A stretch of DNA of 64,000 nucleotides from Salipiger sp. IMCC34102 (GCF_004145405.1 NZ_SELQ01000001.1:620001-684000); one strand, 5' to 3'. Shown: positions 36,057 through 46,211, counted from the first letter of the stretch. Notes: generated by a model from the sequence alone, not told the origin. Translations and numbers: made by a program.

Positions 36057-36071
36057 GTTCCTGTATTGTTC
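36057..36071. promoter_or_regulatory. LexA (SOS) box, alphaproteobacterial type
   Basis: GTTC-CTGTATT-GTTC is an exact GTTC-N7-GTTC direct repeat, the LexA site known from Rhodobacter and Rhizobium. It lies 17 bases upstream of umuD and 78 bases before the divergent polymerase, so it can switch on both after DNA damage. Confidence 0.88.
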
Positions 36072-36148
36072 CCCTGTATCTGCCACGGGCAGCCAAGCTG
36101 TCAAGCGAACGAGGAACGAGAGGCTTACAGTTGACGGAGATCGTCCAG

Positions 36149-37501
36149 ATGTATCATTCCCGCGGACAGGCGCGCGGCGTCGAGCGCCTCTACCTCGACT
36201 TCGACAGCTTCTTTGCTTCCGCCGAGCAGCACTTCAATCCGGACCTACGCGGCCAGCCCGTCGGCGTGGTCCCGCTGGATTCGCTGCATACGGGGTGCAT
36301 CGCCGTCAGCCGCGAGGCGAAAGCGCGCGGAGTGAAGTCGGGGATGACCATCGCGAAGGCGCGCGAGATCACCCCAGAGATGGTCTTTGTCGTGGCACGT
36401 CACGACGTTTACGTGCGGCTGCACAAGCGTATCCTCGAGGTCATCGAGACTGTCCTGCCTGTCGCGCAAGTCCGGTCGATCGACGAGGTGGTCTGTCACC
36501 TCCTCCCCTCTGAAGCGGAGCAAGGAGAGCGGCTCGCCAAGTGGCTGAAGGCGGCGCTGGCCTCGACGTTCAGCGATGTGCTGACTTGTTCGATCGGCAT
36601 GGCGCCGACCGAGCTGCTAGCCAAGATCGCGGCAGAGCAACATAAGCCCGACGGGTTTCAACTGATCGAAGCCGATCACCTGCCGCAGGCGCTGGCGGGC
36701 ATCGATCTGAACGATCTGCCAGGGGTTTCGACAGGGATGCGCGCGCGCCTTGAAGCGGCTGGAGTGAAGGATTTCGCGAGCCTCTGGGCGCTGGCGCCGA
36801 AACAGGCGCGGGCGATCTGGGGCAGCGTCGAAGGAGAGCGGTTCTGGAACGGCGTGCACGGCTTCCACACCGAGCGCCCGGTCACAAAGAAGAGCATGTT
36901 TGGTCACAGCCGCATGCTGCCCAGGGACTGGCGGACGCACGACAAGATCGCGATTTGCGCAAGACTTCTGACGCAGAGCGCCGGTCGCCGGGTCCGACGC
37001 GCCGAGGTGCGGGCCACGAAGATGACGCTTGGATTACGGGGCGGCGGATCGCGGGTCGCTTCGGAGACAAGGTCGGAAAATCTGCGCTGGAACTGGGAAG
37101 GCGCGTTCCTGCCGGCCCGCGACGACCATACTTTCCTGACCGCCCTCGGCGACGGTCTGGCGGAAGCGAAGCGGACTCTCTCGTTCCGGCCGAGATCGGT
37201 CAGCGTCATGATCCACGGCCTGATCAGCAGCGCGGACATAATGACGGATCTCTTTGACACCGCAGCGCAGATCCCAGGAGGAATCGCACGAAAGACAGAC
37301 AGAGAGAAATGGGAACGCGTGAGCGACCTGATGGACGGTGTCCGCGCCCGGCTGGGACCGCAAGCCCTAACGATGGGGCCGCAGGCGGACATGCCAGGCG
37401 GCTACCTCGGGGCCAAGATTGCCTTTGGGCGCATACCCGACGAGGCGGACTTCAGCGGACCGAAAATTGCCGATGAAGACACGCACTTCGTGACGATCTA
37501 A
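36149..37501 (+). CDS. Y-family DNA polymerase (DinB-like), SOS-associated
   Basis: A second translesion polymerase, 450 residues from ATG 36149; TTG 36131 is an alternative start. The metal-binding motif LYLDFDSFFAS (residues 14-24) and the second active-site motif RSIDEV (about 112-117) are intact, followed by a palm motif IGMAPTELLAKIAAE and a helix-hairpin-helix DLPGVSTGMRARLEAAGV. The C-terminal domain is not the typical UmuC tail. Divergent from umuDC and sharing its LexA box, it likely contributes to damage-induced mutagenesis; the exact subfamily was not resolved. The open frame extends upstream to 35894, but that part overlaps umuD. Confidence 0.87.
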   Translation: MYHSRGQARGVERLYLDFDSFFASAEQHFNPDLRGQPVGVVPLDSLHTGCIAVSREAKARGVKSGMTIAKAREITPEMVFVVARHDVYVRLHKRILEVIETVLPVAQVRSIDEVVCHLLPSEAEQGERLAKWLKAALASTFSDVLTCSIGMAPTELLAKIAAEQHKPDGFQLIEADHLPQALAGIDLNDLPGVSTGMRARLEAAGVKDFASLWALAPKQARAIWGSVEGERFWNGVHGFHTERPVTKKSMFGHSRMLPRDWRTHDKIAICARLLTQSAGRRVRRAEVRATKMTLGLRGGGSRVASETRSENLRWNWEGAFLPARDDHTFLTALGDGLAEAKRTLSFRPRSVSVMIHGLISSADIMTDLFDTAAQIPGGIARKTDREKWERVSDLMDGVRARLGPQALTMGPQADMPGGYLGAKIAFGRIPDEADFSGPKIADEDTHFVTI

Positions 37502-37713
37502 GTTGGCTCAAGCCGAATAGCTCGCATTAAGAGCTATCGTGAAAGTCACCAAAATGTGGACGCACGCAGCGGTCCGGTCGAATGATGTCCGACGTATGCC
37601 GGCGGTATGTCATCGACCGCGACTTCTTTCTCTCGGGAGCCGCGAAGACCCAACGAGCGTCTCGCTATAAAGAACGTGCAGCAAGTCGCTGCGTGCTCTC
37701 AAGGAAAGCAAAA

Positions 37714-38109
37714 ATGAAACGACCCTACGCCGACACGGAACTCGCGACCTTCATCGCCACGCGTGTTTTGCAGCTCAAACCTAAAAGCCAGATCGACATC
37801 GCGCGCGAAGCGGGGTTCGTGAACCCGAACGTGATTTCAATGCTGAAATCCGGCGCCACGAAACTCCCGCTCGACCGGGTTCTGACTCTGGCTGACGCTC
37901 TCGAGTGCGACCCGCGCCGCCTGTTCCTCCTCGCGGTCCAGCAGCAGGGCTACGAGACTGAACGGACTACCATCGCCGAGATCTTCGGGACCATCGTGAC
38001 CGCCAACGAGGTGAAATGGCTCGATGAGATCCGGGACGCGTCGAAAAACACCGACCCCAACTTGACGAGCCGGTCCCGCACCGGTCTGCGCGCGATCTTC
38101 TCCAAATGA
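37714..38109 (+). CDS. XRE-type helix-turn-helix regulator
   Basis: A 131-residue DNA-binding protein from ATG 37714 (MKRPYADTELATFIATRVLQ), with the HTH in SQIDIAREAGFVNPNVISML followed by LPLDRVLTLADALECDPRRL, a Cro/C1-type pattern. The C-terminal half is unassigned. It overlaps a 55-residue gene by four bases (ATGA). Its place just before the type III restriction-modification genes suggests it could be a control protein for them, an inference from position only. Confidence 0.75.
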   Translation: MKRPYADTELATFIATRVLQLKPKSQIDIAREAGFVNPNVISMLKSGATKLPLDRVLTLADALECDPRRLFLLAVQQQGYETERTTIAEIFGTIVTANEVKWLDEIRDASKNTDPNLTSRSRTGLRAIFSK

Positions 38110-38273
38110 CGGAACGCGATCACGGGTTCGTCCTGCCGAACAGGACGCCGCTTTCGGAGCAGGAATGGCAGTGGATGGAAACGATGCGGTCGATCGTCGG
38201 TGGTCACCTACCGTGGATGACGCTCGAGCAAGCGCAGGAGCTGCAGCAGCTGTTCCGGCGCAGGGTTGACTGA
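38106..38273 (+). CDS. Small unknown protein coupled to the XRE regulator
   Basis: A 55-residue frame beginning MTERDHGFVLPNRTPLSEQE and ending LQQLFRRRVD. The ATG overlaps the regulator stop (ATGA), which argues for real translation. The C-terminal half is helical and Gln/Arg-rich. I do not recognise a family. A further 31-codon frame (38288-38383) follows but is too short to support. Confidence 0.55.
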   Translation: MTERDHGFVLPNRTPLSEQEWQWMETMRSIVGGHLPWMTLEQAQELQQLFRRRVD

Positions 38274-38633
38274 CATCGCTCCCGTCATGCGCGCCTCGTG
38301 GCAGTCGGTCGTTCTGCGTCTGTCACGGGGCGATGATGGGTCCAGCGAGGAGGAATGGCTCGTCGTGCAGGCGATGTCCTAGGAAACAAGCGCTTGCTGA
38401 TAGGGATGCCTCGGGGTGCCGGCAAGACCGGGCGGACAAATGTGCCTATGTGAATGAGTAATGGACCATTGCCTCACGGTAGGCATATTGGTGATCATGT
38501 CTGCTGTTGACGACAAGCTAGACGCCTCATTGGCAGTCCCGCTTGATGACGGAGCGGGCTATTGGGCGTGCAATGTGCAGATACAAGCGGTAGCGTTCCC
38601 AGACGACACCTTTCCCGCAAGCAGCCTTTTCAT
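38274..38633. other. Intergenic gap before the type III methylase gene
   Basis: 360 bases without a supported gene. It should include the mod-res promoter. In-frame codons upstream of 38634 lack homology and a ribosome site, so they are treated as leader. Confidence 0.4.
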
Positions 38634-41600
38634 ATGTCTCACAGTCTGAACGACCTTATCCTCTCATTAATCCCCGATGACGGCTCCTCGTTGGGGAACG
38701 GCGCGATGATGGCGCTACTGCGCGAGCAGGTGCCGAGCCTGACCGACGAGGACTACACGGCCGCGCGCGACGCGCTGGTAGATGAAGGGCTTCTTATCCG
38801 TGGCCGTGGAAGGGGCGGATCGATCATGCGGGTGGTCGATGACAACGAAGATGTGAGCGTCGGCGTAGACACCGCGGATGACAATGTCGACGACGACGAG
38901 TTCGAGTTGCAGCCGACGAGCGAGCCGGCGCCGCGGCAGCGTGCCGTCTCTACCGGCAAAAAAGCTACGCGCAAGCCGAATGGCCCTGCGCAGGTGCTGA
39001 GCTACCGACATCAAGAGACGCGGGTGAACAACCCGGAGGTGGGCATGGTCCATGCCGGCACCGATCCCGATGGCGAGAAAAAGACCTGGGCCCACGATCC
39101 GCATCTCGACCCTGTGCTGAACTTCGACTCTGCGCGAGTTGGGATCGAACGGCTCATCGACAATGCGTTGGCCAGCGGCGATCCCGAGCAAATGAAGGAC
39201 GCGCTGCAGGAGCTGAAGCGGCTGCAGGCGCCCTATCTCAACTGGACGGGCAAGGCGGAGCGGACGAGCGTCGAGATTGATACCGTCTCGCTGCATGTCC
39301 ACGAACGAGTGGACCCGGCGACGATCCTTGCCAACGCGACCAAGCGGCTAAAGGGCAAGGACTCCGCTACGCAATGGCAGCAGCCGGACCTTTTCGCGGC
39401 GCCGTTCGAGAACCTGCCGCTGCGCCAGGCGCTGGATTTCTACCACCACGAAAAGGGCTGGTCGAACCGGCTGGTGGCGGGGGACAGCCTGCTGGTGATG
39501 AACTCGCTCCTGACCAAGGAGAGCATGGGCGGCAAGGTCCAGATGATCTACATTGACCCGCCCTATGGCATCAAATACGGCTCGAACTTCCAGCCCTTCA
39601 CGAACAAGAAGCCAAACCAGACCATCGACAAAGAGGAAGATCTAACGGCTGAACCCGAAATGATTCGTGCGTTCCGGGATACTTGGGAACTTGGCTCACA
39701 TTCTTACCTCACGTATTTGCGTGACCGATTGCTATTGTCGAGGGAGTTACTGCACGCGTCAGGTTCTGTTTTCGTTCAGATTTCAGACGAGAACCTTCAT
39801 TCCGTTCGCGCGTTGATGGATGAAGTTTTTGGCGCAGAGAACTTCATGAATATAATTGCCTACAGGACGAAAATCCCGCTCGGCACCAAATATCTGGCAT
39901 CCATCTACGACTACATCGTCTGGTTCGCGAGAGACAAGGACGCCATCAAGTTTCGCAAGCTCTACCAAGTGCGGAAATCCGGTGAAGGCACTCAGTTCAA
40001 CAAGGTGCGCCTCCCAACACTTGAGGAAGTTCCTTTCAAGGATTTTGAAAATGATCCTGAGGCACTCCCCGAAGGCTCGTCCGTATTCCGAGCAACTGAC
40101 TTGGTCTCCTCCGGACTGACGGAGTCATGCGTCTTTGATTTTGAAATGGATGGCAAGATCTACAGTCCAAAGTCCGGCAAGAGTTGGAAGACGAATCCAA
40201 GCGGGATGGCACGTGCGATCAAGGCGCGAAAGATTTTGCACGGCAAGACCATGCCATCCTATCGCTTTGAATTTTCGGATTTTCCAGTTCAGGAGTATGC
40301 GAACGTATGGACGACGACCCAAGGTGCCTCTGATAAGGGTTACGTGGTTGAAACGAGCACAAGTGTAATCGAACGATGCATGCTCATGACTACCGACCCA
40401 GGTGATCTGGTGCTCGATCCTACCTGTGGGGGCGGCACCACCGCTTTCGTCGCCGAGAAATGGGGACGGCGCTGGATCACGTGCGACACCTCCCGCGTAG
40501 CGATCACGCTGGCCAAGCAGCGGCTGATGACCGCCAGCTTCGACTACTACGCGCTCCGCTATCCGCATGAGGGGCTGGGCGGCGGCTTCGACTACGAGAC
40601 GGTGCCGCACATCACGCTGAAGAGCATCGCCAACAACCCAGACATCGACACGATCCACGACGAGGACCACCCGAAGATCACGGCGGCGCTGGAGGGCCTC
40701 AATGCCGCGCTGGCTGCGAGCCGGCCGAAGCCGCTCAAGCCCGCGCAGGGCGTGCGCAAGGGCAAGCCGGTGGATTTCGCCAAGGGCGACAGCCTGCACG
40801 AATGGGAGGTGCCCTTCGACTGGCCCGACGATTGGCCCGAGGCCGCCCGCGCCGCGTTCGACGCCTTTCACGCCGCCCGCCAGGCGATGCAGCGCCGCAT
40901 GGATCAGTCCATCGCCGACCATGCCGAGCAGGAAACGCTCTACGACAAGCCGCGCATCGACAAAATCAAGCTGCGCATCTGCGGGCCCTTCTCGGTCGAG
41001 GCGGTGCCCGCGCCGACCGTCCTGTCGCTGGACGAGAGCATGCCGCCGCAGGAAGCCGACGAGACCGTCGCTCGCTCCGGCGAGACGTCCCGTCAGGCGC
41101 TTTGGCGCGACGAACTGCTCAAGACCGGCGTGCGCGGCAAGGGCGGCGCCATGCTCCGCTTCGCAGAGTTCGAGACGTTGCCGGGACTCAAATACATCCA
41201 TGCTAGCGGGTCGCTGGCCGAGACGGGCGAACGCGTCGTCGTCAGCTTCGGCCCCGAGCACGCGGCGCTGGAGCAGCGTCAGGTGGAACTGGCGCTGACC
41301 GAAGCCGAGACCCTGCGCCCATCGCCGAAATTCATCCTGTTTTGCGCCTTCACCTTCGACCCGGAGGCCGCGAAGGACATCGACGAGGTGAACTGGCCCG
41401 GCGTGACGCTCTTGAAGGCGCAAATGAACACCGACCTCTTGACCGAGGATCTGAAGAAGAAGCGCGCCTCGAACCAGTCCTTCTGGCTGATGGGCCAGCC
41501 GGACGTGGAGCTGCGCAAGCGCGAGGACGGGATGTGGGAGGTCGAGGTCAACGGCTTCGACTATTTCGACCCCAAGGCGGGCGACCTCGTCTCCGGCGGC

Positions 41601-41870
41601 AAGACGCAGATCGCGATGTGGTCGCTGGACGTGGACTACGACAACCGCTCGCTGATGCCGCACCAGGTGTTCTTCCCGATGGCGGATGCGAAGGGAGGCT
41701 GGAACCGCCTGAAAAAGACCGTGCGCGCAGAGCTCGATGAGGACTTGCTGGAACAGTTCCATGGCACCGTCTCACTTCCGTTCGAGACGGGGGAGAACCG
41801 GCGGATCGCAGTCAAGATCGTGGACGACCGCGGGATCGAGTCGCTCAAGATCATGCCGCTAGAGGGATAG
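38634..41870 (+). CDS. mod: Type III restriction-modification methyltransferase (Mod)
   Basis: An adenine-N6 DNA methyltransferase and specificity subunit, 1078 residues from ATG 38634 (MSHSLNDLILSLIPDDGSSL). Motif IV DPPYG (in IYIDPPYGIKYGSN) precedes the SAM motif DPTCGGGTTAFVAEKWGRRW, the beta-class order of type III Mod proteins. The central, AT-richer part between the motifs (about 39640-40420) is the probable target-recognition region and its base composition differs from the flanks, which suggests swapping. The N-terminus (about residues 1-110) looks like a winged helix plus an acidic linker, an addition to the usual Mod. The restriction gene follows after three bases. Confidence 0.9.
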   Translation: MSHSLNDLILSLIPDDGSSLGNGAMMALLREQVPSLTDEDYTAARDALVDEGLLIRGRGRGGSIMRVVDDNEDVSVGVDTADDNVDDDEFELQPTSEPAPRQRAVSTGKKATRKPNGPAQVLSYRHQETRVNNPEVGMVHAGTDPDGEKKTWAHDPHLDPVLNFDSARVGIERLIDNALASGDPEQMKDALQELKRLQAPYLNWTGKAERTSVEIDTVSLHVHERVDPATILANATKRLKGKDSATQWQQPDLFAAPFENLPLRQALDFYHHEKGWSNRLVAGDSLLVMNSLLTKESMGGKVQMIYIDPPYGIKYGSNFQPFTNKKPNQTIDKEEDLTAEPEMIRAFRDTWELGSHSYLTYLRDRLLLSRELLHASGSVFVQISDENLHSVRALMDEVFGAENFMNIIAYRTKIPLGTKYLASIYDYIVWFARDKDAIKFRKLYQVRKSGEGTQFNKVRLPTLEEVPFKDFENDPEALPEGSSVFRATDLVSSGLTESCVFDFEMDGKIYSPKSGKSWKTNPSGMARAIKARKILHGKTMPSYRFEFSDFPVQEYANVWTTTQGASDKGYVVETSTSVIERCMLMTTDPGDLVLDPTCGGGTTAFVAEKWGRRWITCDTSRVAITLAKQRLMTASFDYYALRYPHEGLGGGFDYETVPHITLKSIANNPDIDTIHDEDHPKITAALEGLNAALAASRPKPLKPAQGVRKGKPVDFAKGDSLHEWEVPFDWPDDWPEAARAAFDAFHAARQAMQRRMDQSIADHAEQETLYDKPRIDKIKLRICGPFSVEAVPAPTVLSLDESMPPQEADETVARSGETSRQALWRDELLKTGVRGKGGAMLRFAEFETLPGLKYIHASGSLAETGERVVVSFGPEHAALEQRQVELALTEAETLRPSPKFILFCAFTFDPEAAKDIDEVNWPGVTLLKAQMNTDLLTEDLKKKRASNQSFWLMGQPDVELRKREDGMWEVEVNGFDYFDPKAGDLVSGGKTQIAMWSLDVDYDNRSLMPHQVFFPMADAKGGWNRLKKTVRAELDEDLLEQFHGTVSLPFETGENRRIAVKIVDDRGIESLKIMPLEG

Positions 41871-41873
41871 GGC

Positions 41874-44660
41874 ATGTCTCTCATCATTAACACGCCATTC
41901 GAGTGCCCCGCACAGCATTGGATCGAGGCCAAGGGCGGCAAGCTGGAGATCAAGCCCGAACGGCGGCCGGCGAGCTACGAGGTTTTCGACGCGCGGAATA
42001 ACACCAAGCGCACCGAGGTTCTGGACCTGGTGAACACGATCCGGGCGCGCGTGGATCAGTGGCGTGCGGATGGCTGGCCCGGCGTCACCATCGTCACCCG
42101 CAAGCTGCTGGAGCACTGGCATGACCGCGATGTGCGCCAGTATCCGTTCTATTTCTGCCAGCTCGAGGCCATCGAGACGCTGATCTGGTGGGTCGAGGGC
42201 GCCGAGGCCTACAAGCAGGGCATCGCGATCCCAGGCGACGGCGGGACGTGGGAGCGGCTGTGCAACAAGATGGCCACGGGCGCGGGCAAGACCACGGTGA
42301 TGGCGATGATCATCACTTGGCAGGTTCTGAACGCGCTGACCTATCCAAAGCGGAACAAGGACTTCAGCCGCGCCGTGTTCATCGTGGCGCCCGGCCTGAC
42401 CGTGAAGGAACGGCTGCAGGTGCTTCTTCCCAGCGAGGGAAGCTACTACGACGAGTTCAACCTGTGCCCGTCCGAGGCCCTGCGCCAGAAGCTGAACCAG
42501 GCCGAGGTGCTGATCGAGAACTGGCACACGCTGATGCCGCTGAAGGAAGCGGACCGCTCGGTGGTGAAGAAGGGGCGCGAGTCCGACGAGGCCTTCACGC
42601 GGCGCGTGCTGGGCAAGCTGGCAGCGCACAAGGACATCATTGTCATCAACGACGAGGCGCACCACGCCTACCGCAAGCCGCCCGAAGTGAAGATCAGCAA
42701 GAAGGAGGCCGCGGAACAAGGCATCGACCTGGACGAAGCCACGCGGTGGATCGAGGGTCTGGACCGCATCCACAAGACTCGGCGCATACAGCGCTGCTTC
42801 GATCTGTCGGCCACGCCGTTCGCGCCGACCGGAAAGAGGAGCACCGACGCGGCGCTATTCGACTGGATCATCTCGGATTTCGGTTTGAACGACGCGATCG
42901 AGGCCGGGCTCGTGAAGACGCCCCGGGTCGTCGTGCGCGACGACGCTGTTCCGGACGCAAAGACGCTGCGCTCGAAGCTTTACCACATCTACCGCGACCC
43001 ATCCGTCTCCGAGGACCTGAACCGGGCAAAGGCCGAGCCGCATGAGGCGCTGCCGAAACTGGTGCAGGACGCCTACACGCTGCTCGGCGCGGACTGGCGA
43101 GAAACGCGTCGGCAGTGGCGAGAAGCCGGGCATTATTCTCCTCCGGTCATGCTCACCGTCTGCAACCGCACGGAGACCGCGGCCCGCATCGAGAATTATT
43201 TCAACAAGGGCGATGCACACTGGCCCGAGTTGCACGCGCCAGAACGGACGCTTCGCGTCGACTCAAAAGTGCTCGAGAAGGCAGAGATCGGCGAGACCGC
43301 CTCATCCGACAAGGACTACGAGGCGCGCTTGAAGGACATCATCGAGGCGGCAGACCTTCCCGAAACCCGGCGCCAGCGGTTCCTTGCCTTGAAGAAGGAG
43401 GAACTGCTGCGCGAGATCGTTGACAACGTCGGAAAAAGTGGAGCAGCCGGCCAGGACCTTCAGAACGTCATATCGGTCGCGATGCTGTCGGAGGGATGGG
43501 ACGCCAAGAATGTGACGCACATCATGGGGCTCCGGGCTTTCACGTCCCAGTTGCTCTGCGAACAGGTCGTCGGACGCGGACTACGTCGGGTGTCCTACGA
43601 CACTGACGAGAACGGCCTGTTCCTGCCAGAATACGTCAACGTCTTCGGCGTGCCGCTCTCTATATCGGAGACCGGCGAAGGCGGTGAGGCGCCGCCACCT
43701 CCGAAGCCCACCACGCAGATCGAAGTAGTGCCCGACCGCGCGCATCTGGAGCTTCGCTGGCCGAATGTGCTACGTGTAGAGACGATCGTCAAACGGGAGC
43801 TCGCCATCGACTGGAGCAAGGTCCAGCCGCTCGTGCTCGATCCCGCCAGCACACCGATTAGCGCCGAACTCGCCCCGGCACTCGGCGGCGCGACGGACAT
43901 GGGCAAGGTCACCGCGATCAATCTCGAGAAGCTATCCGATGGCTTCCGACTACAGCGACTCACTTTCCAAGCGGCGCGAAAAGCGTTTGCAGAACTAAGC
44001 CATGGATTCACCGGCACCCATGAGTATCTCGCGGCGCAACTTGTGCGGATTGTCGAGGCGTTTCTCAACTCGGACCGTCTCGAGATCCCGTCGCTGTTTC
44101 ACTCCGATCCGCTTCGAAGGCGGATCTTGATTGCGCTAAACATCGATCTCGTTGTCCAACATATTCTCATCAATTTAACGGAGCAGAATACAGATCGACT
44201 GACCCCAGTATTTGACGAGGAAGATCCAATCGGTTCAACTGAGTTGATGCGCACTTGGTATACAACCAAGCCGTGCTTCCCGACTAGCAAGTCGCAGATC
44301 AGCCATCTGGTCGGGGACTCCGCTTGGGAGGGCCACGCAGCCAACGTTTTCGAGAAGCGTCACGAAGTTATTTCTTATGCCAAAAATGATCATCTAGGTT
44401 TCCAGGTCTACTACATGTGGGCGGGGTCCCGACGGCGCTATGTTCCGGATTTCATAGTGCGTCTCGACGACGCTAAAATCCTCGCCCTCGAAATCAAAGG
44501 AACCGACAGCCCCCAAAACAAGGCCAAGCGGGACGCGCTTAATGAGTGGGTGCAAGCCATTAATGTTGCAGGCGGCTTTGGGCGATGGACATGGGATGTC
44601 GCATTTAAGCCAAGCGAGGTGCAGGACATCATCACGAAGCACGCAACAGTTGTCCTATAA
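41874..44660 (+). CDS. res: Type III restriction enzyme, helicase-nuclease subunit (Res)
   Basis: The Res subunit translocates on DNA with ATP and cuts unmodified DNA as a complex with Mod. The 928 residues contain Walker A KMATGAGKTTVMAM (about 132-145), DEAH box INDEAHHAYRKP (about 258-269) and motif III DLSATPFAPTG. Helicase C-terminal motifs include VAMLSEGWDAKNVTHI and QVVGRGLRR, and a C-terminal PD-(D/E)xK nuclease is seen in YVPDFIVRLDDAKILALEIKG. All key residues appear present, so the system looks intact. The last ~700 bases are AT-richer than the start. Confidence 0.92.
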   Translation: MSLIINTPFECPAQHWIEAKGGKLEIKPERRPASYEVFDARNNTKRTEVLDLVNTIRARVDQWRADGWPGVTIVTRKLLEHWHDRDVRQYPFYFCQLEAIETLIWWVEGAEAYKQGIAIPGDGGTWERLCNKMATGAGKTTVMAMIITWQVLNALTYPKRNKDFSRAVFIVAPGLTVKERLQVLLPSEGSYYDEFNLCPSEALRQKLNQAEVLIENWHTLMPLKEADRSVVKKGRESDEAFTRRVLGKLAAHKDIIVINDEAHHAYRKPPEVKISKKEAAEQGIDLDEATRWIEGLDRIHKTRRIQRCFDLSATPFAPTGKRSTDAALFDWIISDFGLNDAIEAGLVKTPRVVVRDDAVPDAKTLRSKLYHIYRDPSVSEDLNRAKAEPHEALPKLVQDAYTLLGADWRETRRQWREAGHYSPPVMLTVCNRTETAARIENYFNKGDAHWPELHAPERTLRVDSKVLEKAEIGETASSDKDYEARLKDIIEAADLPETRRQRFLALKKEELLREIVDNVGKSGAAGQDLQNVISVAMLSEGWDAKNVTHIMGLRAFTSQLLCEQVVGRGLRRVSYDTDENGLFLPEYVNVFGVPLSISETGEGGEAPPPPKPTTQIEVVPDRAHLELRWPNVLRVETIVKRELAIDWSKVQPLVLDPASTPISAELAPALGGATDMGKVTAINLEKLSDGFRLQRLTFQAARKAFAELSHGFTGTHEYLAAQLVRIVEAFLNSDRLEIPSLFHSDPLRRRILIALNIDLVVQHILINLTEQNTDRLTPVFDEEDPIGSTELMRTWYTTKPCFPTSKSQISHLVGDSAWEGHAANVFEKRHEVISYAKNDHLGFQVYYMWAGSRRRYVPDFIVRLDDAKILALEIKGTDSPQNKAKRDALNEWVQAINVAGGFGRWTWDVAFKPSEVQDIITKHATVVL

Positions 44661-44805
44661 TAGTATGAGTTAAGCGAGCATCAATCGCTTCCCAGCTCGA
44701 CGAGCGCGTGTTGATTGCGTGATAGAGTTCTTTGAATATGATTTTTGTCGCATTCTTTCTAGTCGGATAATGCTGCTTTGATTCTGCAAAACCTAGAAAT
44801 GTAGA

Positions 44806-46062
44806 CTACCGACGAACATCTTTGAGTAGAAAATCTCCCCACGCCTGCATCATCTCCCTCCGCTTCTCGAGCATGTCGCCACGCCTGTAAGCCTGCTCGA
44901 CCGACGATCCGACACGGTGAGCGAGGGCGATCTCTGCCATGTCCGCTGGATAGCCGGTCCGCTCGGCCACCCAGTCGCGGAACGTGGACCGGAGGCCGTG
45001 AGGCACCGCCGGCCTCTCCGACTTTGGGTCGAGCCAGCCCCTGCGGCCAGCTTCCTCCTCGGTCTTCTGCATCCGCTTCATGACGGCGGAGAGTGTCATG
45101 TCCGACATCTGCTTACCGGACTTACCCGGGAATACGAGGTCGGTTCCCAGCTGACGCGGTAACTCGACGAGTAGCGCCAAGGCCGCTGGGCTGAGGGCAA
45201 CGCGGTGCTCGCGATCCATCTTCATGCGGTCGGCCGGAATGGTCCAGACCCCGGCTGCCAGGTCGATCTCCCGCCACAGCGCTCCTCGGATCTCACCCGA
45301 CCTGGCGGCGGTCAAGGCAAGGAACTGCAGGGCGAGAGGCGCCACGCCTCCGCGCTTGAGGAGCGACGAATACCACTTCGGAGCATCATCGAGAGCCAGA
45401 GCGCCATGATGCGTCGTCTTCGCGATCTTGGAGGGCGCGGGAAGGAGTTGCTGAAGGTTGCCCTTCCAGGCGGCCGGATTATCGCCTTCGCGGTGACCTG
45501 CGACCGTCGCCCAAGCGAGGACATTTTCGATCCGGCCACGAAGACGCTTCGCGGTCACGGTCTTCGTGGACCAGATAGGCTCAAGGATCTGAAGAACATG
45601 TGTGCGGTCCACCTGGCCCACCGGCATCGATCCTATGATCGGAAAGGCATAGGTTTCGAGAGTGGAGCGCCACTGCGCTGCATGTTTCGCGTTGTTGAAC
45701 TCCTTATCCCGCATGGATGACATGTATCTTGCGAACGCGTCGCTGAACGTCATCACCGCGGGAACTGCGATGCGAGCGGCGGCACGCGCTGCCGCACGGT
45801 CGTTGACCGGGTTCTCGCCTGCGCGAACCTGCTGCCGGAGGCGCACACCTTCGTCTCGAGCATCGGCGAGCGAAACCTCGGGATAGGGCCCAAGCCCAAG
45901 TTCGTGACGCTTGCCGGCAACCGTGAGCCGCAATATCCAAGACTTCGTGCCGGATGGTGTGACGTTCAGGTAGAGGCCGTCCACACCTCCGACCGCGTGC
46001 ATGCCCGCCGTCGTGATCCTCTTCACCTGAAGGGCACCTAGCTCTTTCGCGCGCCGCGCCAT
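44806..46062 (-). CDS. int: P4-type tyrosine integrase of the island
   Basis: A site-specific recombinase with an N-terminal DUF4102 arm-binding domain (VGGVDGLYLNVTPSGTKSWI), a SAM-like core-binding domain (about residues 100-190) and a catalytic domain. The catalytic set is visible: Arg in ARSGEIRGALW, His-x-x-Arg in HGLRSTFRDW, a late His in HRVGSS, and Tyr in VEQAYRRGD. The start chosen is ATG 46062 (MARRAKELGALQVKR), where family similarity begins; the open frame reaches 46203, only nine bases from attR. It is the enzyme that inserted this island into tRNA-Arg. Confidence 0.92.
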   Translation of the reverse strand: MARRAKELGALQVKRITTAGMHAVGGVDGLYLNVTPSGTKSWILRLTVAGKRHELGLGPYPEVSLADARDEGVRLRQQVRAGENPVNDRAAARAAARIAVPAVMTFSDAFARYMSSMRDKEFNNAKHAAQWRSTLETYAFPIIGSMPVGQVDRTHVLQILEPIWSTKTVTAKRLRGRIENVLAWATVAGHREGDNPAAWKGNLQQLLPAPSKIAKTTHHGALALDDAPKWYSSLLKRGGVAPLALQFLALTAARSGEIRGALWREIDLAAGVWTIPADRMKMDREHRVALSPAALALLVELPRQLGTDLVFPGKSGKQMSDMTLSAVMKRMQKTEEEAGRRGWLDPKSERPAVPHGLRSTFRDWVAERTGYPADMAEIALAHRVGSSVEQAYRRGDMLEKRREMMQAWGDFLLKDVRR

Positions 46063-46211
46063 CCCACCATCCATCCCACCATTGATTGAGCAACTGATAG
46101 CAGCGGCATGCAACGGGCTGCAATAAGGAATCCGCATAACGTTATGGAAATAAACACGCTTTCCCGTCTGTTGCGATGTATCGAGATTATCTGCGACTGG
46201 CAAATGGCTGA

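Noticed and set aside
38288-38383. A 31-codon frame after the 55-residue gene
   Set aside because: Too short, no overlap with its neighbour and no ribosome site; not enough support.
46063-46203. Upstream extension of the integrase open frame
   Set aside because: Family similarity begins at MARRAKELG (46062); the extra 47 residues, which begin nine bases from attR, have no match to the integrase N-terminus, so the shorter start was used.
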